From Planctomycetales bacterium (lineage in GTDB: Bacteria > Planctomycetota > Phycisphaerae > SM23-33), in assembly GCA_030642005.1 (NCBI GenBank), contig DAOWOP010000157.1:1-6184 (forward strand): 6,184 bases of DNA, read 5' to 3'. Shown one piece after another: positions 1 to 5,695 of the stretch (positions within the stretch are counted from its first letter, which is position 1; every line of letters starts with the position of its first letter). Position numbers and translations under genes: made by a program. The notes below the pieces were generated by a model. That model had not been told where the DNA came from. It worked only from the letters and a program-made list of their open reading frames with translations, and searched no databases.

Positions 1-13
1 GACTTGGAAAAGA

Positions 14-34
14 AATCCACAATCCGCAATCCGC
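14..34. repeat. Short heptad tandem repeat (3 units)
   Basis: Three consecutive 7-bp units, AATCCAC, AATCCGC and AATCCGC, are followed by a degenerate fourth starting AATGG. It is a small simple-sequence tract in non-coding DNA. A second heptad tract on the other strand at 3283-3310 shows that this genome carries 7-bp tandem repeats at more than one place. No function can be assigned. Confidence 0.6.
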
Positions 35-150
35 AATGGTACGTTGGGCCGTTTGGGTAAGATAGGCGAGACGGAAAATTGAAAAACGGGGTGTTTTTCG
101 GGACGAAAATGCGTAAGTGCTTGATAGTAAAGGAATTACGTGTTTTTAAA

Positions 151-260
151 ACTTTCCCAAACTTTCCGAATCTTTCCGAATCTTTCCGAATTGTTCCGTA
201 TCTTTCCCAATTGTTCCGTATCTTTCCGAATCTTTCCGAATTGTTCCGAATCGTTCCGCA
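151..260. repeat. Eleven-unit 10-bp tandem repeat upstream of uvrC
   Basis: Eleven contiguous, gap-free 10-bp units run exactly from 151 to 260. The main forms are TCTTTCCGAA (units at 171, 181, 221, 231) and TTGTTCCGTA (191, 211), with variants such as ACTTTCCCAA at 151 and TCTTTCCCAA at 201. In every unit positions 4-7 are TTCC and position 10 is A. The array ends about 45 bp before the uvrC -10 box. The 10-bp period is close to one helical turn, so the AAA tracts of the minus strand lie roughly on one face of the helix. An ORF from a TTG at 79 runs through it, but it only translates the repeat and is not called as a gene. Confidence 0.9.
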
Positions 261-283
261 TTGGCCATGAAGATTACTGGCGA

Positions 284-311
284 TTCGGTCGGTTCCGCTT
301 TCGTGTATAAT
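284..311 (+). promoter_or_regulatory. uvrC promoter, perfect -10 box abutting the start
   Basis: A perfect TATAAT lies at 306-311. The best -35 candidate is a weak TTCGGT at 284-289 (16-bp spacer), so recognition would rest mainly on the -10. Transcription from such a box should begin about 7 bp downstream, at 318-319, which is the second uvrC ATG (319-321). The first ATG (310-312) lies inside the -10 box. No Shine-Dalgarno sequence precedes either ATG. The arrangement predicts a leaderless mRNA. Confidence 0.6.
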
Positions 312-318
312 GATTCTC

Positions 319-1659
319 ATGGCGTCCCAACGCGAGAAGGTGCTAACGCGGCTGCGAGATAAGGCTTTGGCCCTGCCGACGGGGGCGGGGGTGTACCTGT
401 TCAAGGACGCCGCCGGGCGGGTGCTGTACGTCGGAAAGGCCAAATCGCTCCGCTCGCGCGTGAGTAGTTACTTCCAGCAGGCAGCCGATTTAGTCAAGTC
501 GCGCGGGCCTGACATCGCTCGCATGATCGCCGAGCGCGTCGCCGAGATTGACGTTCTCGAATGCGACAGCGAAGTCGATGCCCTTCTGCGGGAGAACCGC
601 CTGATAAAGGACATCCAGCCGCCGTTTAACGAACGGCTGAAGGACGGCAAATCCTATCCCTACCTGCAAATTCGCACGGGTGAGGATTTCCCGCGCGTCC
701 AGATCACGCGGCAGCCGATGACAAAGGGCGCCAAACTTTACGGGCCTTTCGTGGCGGTGGCGGATTTGCGTTCGGCAGTGCCGCTGCTTCAGCGGGTCTT
801 CCGCTTCCGCACGTGCAAACTGGATATAGCCGACGGCGACGATAAGCGACTTTCGTTCCGCCCCTGCATCCTGCACACCATCAAGCAGTGCAGCGCCCCG
901 TGCGCAGGGAGGATTTCCAAGGCCGACTACCGCCGCGACATCGGAAACCTCCGGCGATTTATGGAGTCGAAGGGCTTTGCCGTTGCCCGCCGGCTCAGCA
1001 AGGAGATGGACCAGGCCTCTGATTCGCTCGATTTCGAGCGGGCGGCGGTCCTGCGGGACCAACTCGGCGCATTGGAAGGCCTTCAGAAACGCGGGCTGGT
1101 GCGCGAGCACCTCCAGCCGGAGGTCTTCTACGTGGACCCGGCCGAGGGACTGGCGAGGCTGGGAGAATTGCTCGACAAGGACGCTCCGCCCCGGACGATC
1201 GAGGGCATAGACATCGCCCACCTCGGCGGCGGAGAAACGGCAGGGTCGCTGGTGTGCTTCATCGACGGTAAGCCTTTCAAGAGCGGGTACCGGCGGTACA
1301 AGATTCGCACCGCCAGGCCCGGCGACGACTACGCCGCAATTGCCGAAGTCGTCAGCCGACGGTACAGGCGGGCGGGTATGGACGAGGAACTCTTCCCCGA
1401 CGTGATTCTCATCGACGGCGGCAGGGGGCAACTTGCGGCGGCGGCTGAAGCGCTGGAGCGGCTGCCGTCGGCCCCGCCGGCGCTGACCTCACTGGCGAAG
1501 CGCGAAGAACTGGTCTATATCCACGGTCGGCCAAGAGCGATAAGGCTGAAACGAAACGACCCGGCACTCCGCCTGCTCCAGAGCGTCCGCGACGAGGCGC
1601 ACCGTTTCGCACAGGCCTACCACCACATACTGCGACGAAAAAAGACGCTTGGGAAATAG
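319..1659 (+). CDS. uvrC: UvrC, excinuclease ABC subunit C, short form
   Basis: UvrC is the incision subunit of UvrABC nucleotide excision repair and cuts the damaged strand on both sides of the lesion. Numbering from the ATG at 319 gives 446 residues. The N-terminal GIY-YIG nuclease shows GVYLF (24-28), LYVGKAK (36-42), Arg47, Glu92 and Asn104. Four cysteines at 166, 183, 191 and 195 match the CX7CX3C end of the UvrC iron-sulfur cluster motif. A UVR helical hairpin (UvrB contact) spans about 219-254. The RNase H-like nuclease follows, with Asp298 in GIDIAH, GDDYAAI near 335, Asp366 in LIDGGRGQL and His428 in RDEAHRFA. The usual family length is near 600. Here the segment between UVR and GIDIAH is only about 45 residues, and the protein stops just after the second nuclease, so the tandem helix-hairpin-helix DNA-binding region is absent. 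The start at 319 is preferred over 310 because 310 lies within the -10 box. The identity is secure. Confidence 0.95.
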   Translation: MASQREKVLTRLRDKALALPTGAGVYLFKDAAGRVLYVGKAKSLRSRVSSYFQQAADLVKSRGPDIARMIAERVAEIDVLECDSEVDALLRENRLIKDIQPPFNERLKDGKSYPYLQIRTGEDFPRVQITRQPMTKGAKLYGPFVAVADLRSAVPLLQRVFRFRTCKLDIADGDDKRLSFRPCILHTIKQCSAPCAGRISKADYRRDIGNLRRFMESKGFAVARRLSKEMDQASDSLDFERAAVLRDQLGALEGLQKRGLVREHLQPEVFYVDPAEGLARLGELLDKDAPPRTIEGIDIAHLGGGETAGSLVCFIDGKPFKSGYRRYKIRTARPGDDYAAIAEVVSRRYRRAGMDEELFPDVILIDGGRGQLAAAAEALERLPSAPPALTSLAKREELVYIHGRPRAIRLKRNDPALRLLQSVRDEAHRFAQAYHHILRRKKTLGK

Positions 1660-1688
1660 GCGATAAAGGAATGGCGATAAGAGAATAT

Positions 1689-2489
1689 TCATCTTTTCCG
1701 CGCTACGAAAAGTCCGGCTTCGTAGAGCAGGTACATCGGGACGGACATCGCGACCATGCTAAGCCAGTCCGGCGGGGTTATGAAAGCGGAGATGAGCATG
1801 ATCACCAGGAACACGTGCCGGCGGAAGCGGCGAAGCGCTTCGATGGTAACGATGCCGCTGCGGACGCCGAACAGCACCACAAGCGGCGTCTGAAACGCCA
1901 GGCCGAACGAAAGCGACAGGACCGAGACGAAGTGGAGGTATTCGCTCAGCCTCATACACGGCCTGACGAAGCCGGTACCGGCGGCGGGGGCGGTGGTAAC
2001 GGCTCGCCCGCCAAGCCAGCCGGCCCACCAATTCGGCGGGGCGGGGAAGTTGCCTTCGGCAAAGAGAATGAAGAAACGGAGCACCAGCGGCGCGACGATA
2101 ACGAAAAAAAACGCCACCCCACCAATGAACAATCCGATGCTCGGTCCGAGGTATCGCAGGACGGTCCGCCGCTCGCGCCGGTAAAGCCCGACGGCGACGA
2201 ATTGCCAGGTCTCCCAGAGCACATAAGGTCCGGCCAGGATTGCTCCGACTATCATGCAAAGGCGAATCAGCGTAGTGAACGCTTCGGCTGGGGCGAGGTA
2301 ATACAGGTTCGGCGGGTCGCCGCCGGTCGCCACCGATAGAGGCCAGGTGAGTATCTGAAATAAAACTCGGCGAAAGATAAAGCAGACCACAACGCCGCCC
2401 GCCACGCCCGCAAGCGCCCGCAACAGATGCCGGCGCAACTGCTCGACGTGTTCGCCGAGGGTCATTTTGACGTCGTCGTCGTTGGGCAT
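1689..2489 (-). CDS. tatC: TatC, Sec-independent protein translocase subunit
   Basis: TatC is the polytopic inner-membrane receptor that binds twin-arginine signal peptides and organises TatA/TatB for export of folded proteins. The protein has 266 residues. Family marks are TLGEHVEQLRR (10-20), APAEAFTT (66-73), GPYVLWETWQFVAVGLYRRERR (87-108, with the Glu106 equivalent of the key signal-binding glutamate), FGLAFQTPLVV and ITPPDW (Asp241). Six hydrophobic segments lie near 22-48, 72-98, 113-143, 186-209, 226-240 and 245-262. The periplasmic loop before helix 4 is enlarged (about 146-180, rich in Pro, Trp and Gly). The usual Ser-Gln after TPPD is Ser-Met here (Met245). It overlaps the upstream lipoprotein gene by 28 bp. 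A second ATG at 2465 forms an ATGA overlap with that gene's stop and would give the classical MTLGEH start. The acidic N-terminus from 2489 also fits. tatA and tatB are not in the window. Confidence 0.95.
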   Translation of the reverse strand: MPNDDDVKMTLGEHVEQLRRHLLRALAGVAGGVVVCFIFRRVLFQILTWPLSVATGGDPPNLYYLAPAEAFTTLIRLCMIVGAILAGPYVLWETWQFVAVGLYRRERRTVLRYLGPSIGLFIGGVAFFFVIVAPLVLRFFILFAEGNFPAPPNWWAGWLGGRAVTTAPAAGTGFVRPCMRLSEYLHFVSVLSLSFGLAFQTPLVVLFGVRSGIVTIEALRRFRRHVFLVIMLISAFITPPDWLSMVAMSVPMYLLYEAGLFVARKR

Positions 2490-3298
2490 GTCGCGGTCCG
2501 CTCATCGGACAGAATGGTCTTTATAACCGCCTTGTCCCACTTTTTCGCCAGGACGAGCGGTGCGACGTAAGTAGCGACGAAGTAACGAGCGCCGCTGGTG
2601 GGGTGGCCTCCGGTATGGCCGGTGCGGGCCATCCGTTTATGCCAGGCTATCTGGAAGAGTTTACCGTAAAGCCCCTCATGTCCGGGGCGGGCGGGGACAT
2701 CGAACCCGACCATCCCGGCAGAGGATGTATGCCGACCGTCCATCGTGCCCCACGTCATCGTGCCTGCGCCGAGAAAAACCCAGTCCTCGCGGGAATGAAA
2801 ACTGACAATGCCTCGCCGCGAGTTGTGGAGCGATATGTCCAGCAGGTAGCCGGGGCTTAATGAGGCCGACAGCAGGATTATCCCGTCGATGCTCCCGTCC
2901 GGCGGCAGGGCCTCGGCGATCCAGACGGCCATCGCGCCGCCGCCGCTGTGACCGACGAGAATTACAGGCCGACCCGGACGCGACATCTGATACCGCGTGA
3001 TACGGTTGGCGATGTCTTCAGCCTTTTTTCGGTTGCGTTCCTGGTCGCGCAGATTATGCAGATAGGCTACGGGCATGGTCCAATCGACCAGTTCGATCGC
3101 ACAGTGAACGCCGGCGTCGGCCAGTCCCCAGCAGATCCCCTCGTTAATCCGCCCTCGGCCCTCGATGCCGGTCAGTACCAGCAGAAGTCCGCGGTCCAGT
3201 CGCTGCGGCGTAACAAACGGCTGCGCCGGCGTACAACCGACCAGACCCGCCAACGCCAGAACCGCACCTAATACTAAATGCCTGGTCCCTGGTCCCAA
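2462..3298 (-). CDS. Predicted alpha/beta-hydrolase-fold lipoprotein
   Basis: This 278-residue protein has an N-terminal lipoprotein signal: a short basic start, a hydrophobic run from residue 8 and a lipobox LVGC with Cys22, so it should be exported and lipid-anchored. The mature part looks like an alpha/beta hydrolase. LLLVLTGIEGRG (38-49) resembles the strand and oxyanion region. VILVGHSGGGAMA (112-124) is a nucleophile elbow with Ser118. Asp172 (SREDWVFLGAG) is the likely acid, and His228 or His232 (GHTGGHPT) the likely base. The substrate is unknown, and serine esterase or lipase activity is only an inference. The start is a TTG, because no ATG or GTG precedes the signal peptide. A ribosome site AAAGGAGA (3311-3318) overlaps the purM stop, 12 bp upstream. 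The gene lies 18 bp after purM and overlaps tatC, so it is probably co-transcribed with both. The first residues are encoded by a heptad repeat. Confidence 0.85.
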   Translation of the reverse strand: MGPGTRHLVLGAVLALAGLVGCTPAQPFVTPQRLDRGLLLVLTGIEGRGRINEGICWGLADAGVHCAIELVDWTMPVAYLHNLRDQERNRKKAEDIANRITRYQMSRPGRPVILVGHSGGGAMAVWIAEALPPDGSIDGIILLSASLSPGYLLDISLHNSRRGIVSFHSREDWVFLGAGTMTWGTMDGRHTSSAGMVGFDVPARPGHEGLYGKLFQIAWHKRMARTGHTGGHPTSGARYFVATYVAPLVLAKKWDKAVIKTILSDERTATCPTTTTSK

Positions 3299-3310
3299 GT
3301 CCCTAATCCC
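3283..3310 (-). repeat. Heptad tandem repeat across a start codon
   Basis: Read on the minus strand, four contiguous 7-bp units occur: GGGATTA (3304-3310), GGGACTT (3297-3303), GGGACCA (3290-3296) and GGGACCA (3283-3289), then a degenerate GGCATTT (3276-3282). The TTG start of the lipoprotein gene is inside the second unit, and the following units encode its first residues (MGPGTRH). It resembles the heptameric short tandemly repeated repetitive (STRR) elements known from cyanobacteria and other genomes. Confidence 0.75.
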
Positions 3311-3316
3311 TCTCCT

Positions 3317-4417
3317 TTAAGCCCATTGTATTCCCGGTCCGCCTTTGACGACTTTTCCCGCCAACCAGCATCGCTCGCCCGCCTTTCGCAGGCGCGCCAT
3401 TACCGGTGCGGCGCAGGCTGGCGAAACCACCATCACGAATCCGATTCCCATATTGAACACGCGATACATCTCGACCTGGTCCACGGGACCGGCCTTTGCG
3501 ATTAACTCGAAGATTCCCGGCGGGGTCCACCCGGAACGTTTCAGGCGCGCCGTCAGCCCGTCCGGCAGCACGCGGGGCAGGTTTCCGGGCAGCCCGCCTC
3601 CGGTGATGTGCGCCATTGCCCTGACAGGCCGCTGCCTCTTGTAAGCCCGCAGCACCTCAAGGACGGCCTTGACGTATATCCGCGTCGGCGCGAGCATGGC
3701 CTCGGCCACGGTCGCGCCTTCCAGTTCGGCCGGCGTGTCGGTGAGTTTCAACTTCGCCTTCTCGAAGACCACCTTCCGCGCCAGCCCGAAGCCGTTGGAG
3801 TGCAGCCCGTCGGACGCCAGGGCGATAATCGCATCGCCGGGCTTGACGCGCGATCCGTCGATTATCCGGCCTTGCTCGACGACGCCGACGGCGAAGCCGG
3901 CCATGTCGAACTCCTTGGCCTTGTAGAAATCCGGCATCTCGGCCGTCTCTCCGCCGAGCAGCGCGACCCCACCCTGAACGCACCCAGCCGAGACGCCCGC
4001 GATGATGTCGCGCATCCGGTCCGGGTCGAGCCGACCTACGGCTACGTAATCCAGGAAGAATAACGGCTCTGCCCCGACGCAGACCAGGTCGTTGACGTTC
4101 ATCGCCACCAGGTCGATCCCGACCGTGTCCAGTTTGCCGGCCTGGAACGCGACCTTCAGTTTCGTACCCACACCGTCGCAGCATGAGACCAGGATCGGGT
4201 CGCGGTAGTTCTGCTTGAGGAGTTTCTCGCTGAAGTCGAGGCTGAACAGCCCTGCGAACCCGCCGAGCGTCCCGACGACGCGCGGCGAGTAGGTCTTCTC
4301 GACCAGCGTGCGAATGCCCTCGACCATCGCCTCGCCTGCGTCGATATCGACACCGGCGTCCTTGTAGGTCATTGGCGTCCGGCCAGGCCGACGCTTCCTG
4401 GAAGTCTTCTTCGCCAT
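3317..4417 (-). CDS. purM: PurM, phosphoribosylformylglycinamidine cyclo-ligase
   Basis: PurM (AIR synthetase) carries out the ATP-dependent ring closure of formylglycinamidine ribonucleotide to aminoimidazole ribonucleotide, the fifth step of de novo purine synthesis, in the cytosol. Numbering from the ATG at 4417 gives 366 residues, slightly longer than usual because of a basic N-terminal tail (AKKTSRKRRPGR) before the normal family start TYKDAGVDIDAG. Diagnostic segments are DGVGTKLKVA (81-90), GIDLVAMNVNDLVCVGAEP (100-118), GGETAEMP (155-162), GLHSNGFGLAR (204-214), HITGGGLPGNLPRVLP (270-285) and NMGIGF (322-327). These are the glycine-rich and acidic motifs of the PurM/ThiL/SelD ATP-binding fold, and all are intact. 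Possible starts are 4426, 4417 and 4372. The one at 4426 lies in the -10 box, and none has a Shine-Dalgarno site, so a leaderless start at 4417 is preferred. It heads the purM, lipoprotein, tatC operon. Confidence 0.96.
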   Translation of the reverse strand: MAKKTSRKRRPGRTPMTYKDAGVDIDAGEAMVEGIRTLVEKTYSPRVVGTLGGFAGLFSLDFSEKLLKQNYRDPILVSCCDGVGTKLKVAFQAGKLDTVGIDLVAMNVNDLVCVGAEPLFFLDYVAVGRLDPDRMRDIIAGVSAGCVQGGVALLGGETAEMPDFYKAKEFDMAGFAVGVVEQGRIIDGSRVKPGDAIIALASDGLHSNGFGLARKVVFEKAKLKLTDTPAELEGATVAEAMLAPTRIYVKAVLEVLRAYKRQRPVRAMAHITGGGLPGNLPRVLPDGLTARLKRSGWTPPGIFELIAKAGPVDQVEMYRVFNMGIGFVMVVSPACAAPVMARLRKAGERCWLAGKVVKGGPGIQWA

Positions 4418-4424
4418 GAGCGAC

Positions 4425-4452
4425 ATAATAACAAAGGCAGTCGAGAAAACAA
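4425..4452 (-). promoter_or_regulatory. purM operon promoter, leaderless arrangement
   Basis: On the minus strand a -10 box TATTAT (4425-4430) is preceded by TTGTTT (4447-4452) after a 16-bp spacer. The -10 is followed by seven bases, GTCGCTC, and then the ATG at 4417. The same distance occurs at uvrC. No ribosome-binding site is visible before the ATG. Confidence 0.5.
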
Positions 4453-4463
4453 CGACTCGTTTA

Positions 4464-4562
4464 GCCGTCGCCGGATTTCGGTGAGCGTAGTTGAATCGTA
4501 CGGCGATGGCTGAAATGGTGAGCGTAACGCCGTCGCCGTACCGGCGGTACGTATTCAGCCTC
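4464..4562. repeat. Direct and inverted repeat cluster between purM and the divergent pair
   Basis: This lies in the spacer 4427-4757, which holds no convincing gene. GCCGTCGCCG occurs at 4464-4473 and 4529-4538, and GGTGAGCGTA at 4480-4489 and 4517-4526. Inverted pairs are TGAATCGTAC (4492-4501) with GTACGTATTCA (4547-4557, one bulged base), TACGGCGA (4499-4506) with TCGCCGTA (4533-4540), and GGCTGA (4508-4513) with TCAGCC (4555-4560). A compact hairpin CGTACC-GGC-GGTACG lies at 4537-4551. Several of these pairings exclude each other. A structured RNA, a protein-binding site and a decayed repeat element are all possible. Confidence 0.6.
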
Positions 4563-4593
4563 CTAAGGGGGCGATCGTTTTTAGCCCAGACCG

Positions 4594-4613
4594 CCTGCCT
4601 GCCGGTAGGCAGG
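4594..4613. repeat. CCTGCCT...AGGCAGG palindromic hairpin
   Basis: A perfect 7-bp inverted repeat CCTGCCT / AGGCAGG encloses the six-base loop GCCGGT. No T-run of terminator quality follows on either strand. It has the look of a dispersed palindromic intergenic element. Confidence 0.6.
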
Positions 4614-4632
4614 GAAGGTTTGGGTTTATGGA

Positions 4633-4656
4633 TAAGCGTTTTGAACCCGACGCTTA
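4633..4656. promoter_or_regulatory. Inverted repeat upstream of the Panacea operon promoter
   Basis: A perfect 7-bp inverted repeat TAAGCGT (4633-4639) / ACGCTTA (4650-4656) has a 10-bp gap and lies about 20 bp upstream of the proposed -35 box. Its place suits an operator for an autoregulated toxin-antitoxin operon, but no binding protein can be named. A simple hairpin is the alternative. Confidence 0.3.
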
Positions 4657-4677
4657 ATCAACTTGCGAAAATTAGCC

Positions 4678-4705
4678 TTGCGGATGTCGGCGGTAACTGT
4701 ACAAT
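4678..4705 (+). promoter_or_regulatory. Candidate promoter of the toxin-antitoxin pair
   Basis: TTGCGG (4678-4683), a 16-bp spacer and TACAAT (4700-4705) form a fair sigma-70-type promoter. The transcript would start near 4712 and have a leader of about 45 bases. That leader contains AAGGGGG (4737-4743), a possible ribosome site, although it lies 14 bp from the ATG, and an in-frame eight-codon ORF (4722-4748, MADKYKGV then TAG). A second, weaker -10-like TATAGA at 4744-4749 lies 8 bp before the ATG and would instead give a leaderless start. Confidence 0.4.
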
Positions 4706-4757
4706 TAAGAGTGTGTTCGCTATGGCCGATAAGTACAAGGGGGTATAGAACGCGACA

Positions 4758-5309
4758 ATGTTTTATTTCAACGTCAAGAAAGCGGCTCAGGCGACGGCCT
4801 TGCTGATGGGGCAGCCCGGCAAGGATAACAGCAATTACTATAAACTCATCAAGCTCCTGTACATCGCTGAACGTGAGAGCCTGCAAGAGACAGGGCACTC
4901 GATTACCGGAGATCGAACCGTAGCGATGCCGTATGGACAGGCGCTTAGCCACATCTGCGATTTGATCCGAGGCGAAGACTCGCGCCCAGAATGGGCAAGG
5001 TACTTCAAGACGAAGGTTGAGTCTGACTTTGCTCTTGAGCAGGTCGCTGATCCCGGCGATGAAATGCTCTGCAAGTATGAAATTGACAAACTGATGGAAG
5101 TGGCGCGACGGCACCAGGACGACGACTGGCGGGCAATGGGAAAGATCACGCATGATCTGCCGGAATACAAGAAGAATGATCCTGGTAAGTCGTCTAAAGA
5201 AATACCTGTCTCTGATATCTTGGCCGCAGCAGGGAAGCAAGAACGTACTGACGCCGTTGCGCGAGCGGCCAGCGCCGACTTGGCTTTTGTGCAGATATTC
5301 GGCAGGTGA
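4758..5309 (+). CDS. Panacea-domain (SocA/DUF4065-like) protein, probable antitoxin
   Basis: This 183-residue protein matches the Panacea/SocA-like pattern throughout. Its N-terminus, with VKKAAQATALLM and NYYKLIKLLYIAERESLQETG (about 6-46), is followed by the family core ITGDRTVAMPYGQALSHICDLIRG (49-72), DPGDEMLCKYEIDKL (98-112) and ITHDLPEY (130-137) with a late IPVSDILAAAG (149-159). Panacea proteins are antitoxins found beside many unrelated toxins, and SocA is an adaptor-type antitoxin in Caulobacter. The gene lies 2 bp before a small basic-to-neutral ORF, the expected antitoxin-first order. The family's usual Gly-Pro in the MxxGP motif is Gly-Gln here (60-61). The ATG at 4758 is the only possible start, because a TAG lies three codons upstream in frame. 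Base composition is visibly less GC-rich than purM or uvrC, fitting acquired DNA. The domain call is strong, and the antitoxin role is inferred from family and context. Confidence 0.85.
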   Translation: MFYFNVKKAAQATALLMGQPGKDNSNYYKLIKLLYIAERESLQETGHSITGDRTVAMPYGQALSHICDLIRGEDSRPEWARYFKTKVESDFALEQVADPGDEMLCKYEIDKLMEVARRHQDDDWRAMGKITHDLPEYKKNDPGKSSKEIPVSDILAAAGKQERTDAVARAASADLAFVQIFGR

Positions 5310-5311
5310 TA

Positions 5312-5695
5312 ATGTTCCGACAAGGAGATACCTTCTGGATTCCTTCGTCGGACAGTGGCATTGAGCATTTGCACGTCATAATCTCTGACCCCGAAATCAA
5401 TCACGAAAGCGTCGTGGTTGTACCCCTGACGACTAGCGACGGTTGGGCCGAAGAAACCTGCGTACTCTATGCTGGATGTCATCCGGCAATCGTGCATGAC
5501 ACTTGCGTTGATTATCGTCGGGCTGATCTTGTCTCTGCGATTAAACTCGATACCGCGCTAACAAATCGGCAGATTCGCAAGTCTGCCCCAATATCCAGTG
5601 AAATCTTGAAGGATATCCTCGCTGGTGCGAACGAGACGAGATTTTTGCCGGGACGATGCGACAAAGTGTTGTCTGCGCAAAAACTGATCGACTGA
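5312..5695 (+). CDS. PemK/MazF-like small protein, probable toxin partner
   Basis: A 127-residue protein starts 2 bp after the Panacea gene, so the two are almost certainly co-translated. A GTG at 5306 would overlap the upstream stop, but the ATG at 5312 is preferred and has a weak AGG just before it. The N-terminus looks like the small beta-barrel of PemK/MazF endoribonucleases: a start RQGDTFWIP (3-11, compare the RGDIWWV type), a strand HLHVIISDP (19-27) and VVVVPLTTSD (34-43), with LTT where MazF/Kid have PLT(S/T). The middle HPAIVHDTCVDYRRADLV (57-74) has two histidines and conserved-looking acidic and basic residues. The Arg-Pro that normally opens strand 2 is replaced by Leu-His, so it is a distant or new branch and the catalytic residues cannot be assigned. 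No signal peptide or membrane segment is seen. Toxicity is inferred from operon position. Confidence 0.65.
   Translation: MFRQGDTFWIPSSDSGIEHLHVIISDPEINHESVVVVPLTTSDGWAEETCVLYAGCHPAIVHDTCVDYRRADLVSAIKLDTALTNRQIRKSAPISSEILKDILAGANETRFLPGRCDKVLSAQKLID

Noticed and set aside
79..270. 63-codon plus-strand ORF with TTG start upstream of uvrC
   Set aside because: More than half of it is translation of the 10-bp repeat, it has no ribosome site, and it resembles nothing known.
490..1431. Long (313-codon) minus-strand ORF inside uvrC
   Set aside because: It is wholly antisense to a certain uvrC, has no family motifs, and is a composition effect in GC-rich coding DNA.
1660..1688. Possible bidirectional terminator between uvrC and tatC
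   Set aside because: Only a GGCGATAA direct repeat (1659-1666, 1673-1680) and the short palindrome GAATATTC are present, with no G+C-rich stem and T-run.
1671..2339. 222-codon plus-strand ORF over tatC
   Set aside because: It is antisense to clear tatC and its product is a low-complexity charged sequence typical of a shadow of membrane-protein codons.
1759..2505. 248-codon minus-strand ORF in another frame of tatC
   Set aside because: It is an Arg/Pro/Ala-rich out-of-frame reading, while the tatC frame carries all conserved motifs.
4561..4590. Possible plus-strand terminator ending at the TTTTT after GCGATCG
   Set aside because: Only the six-base palindrome CGATCG precedes the T-run, there is no stable stem, and no plus-strand gene lies upstream to be terminated.
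4626..5240. 204-codon minus-strand ORF over the Panacea gene and its promoter
   Set aside because: It is antisense to a gene with a strong family pattern and has no recognisable domain.
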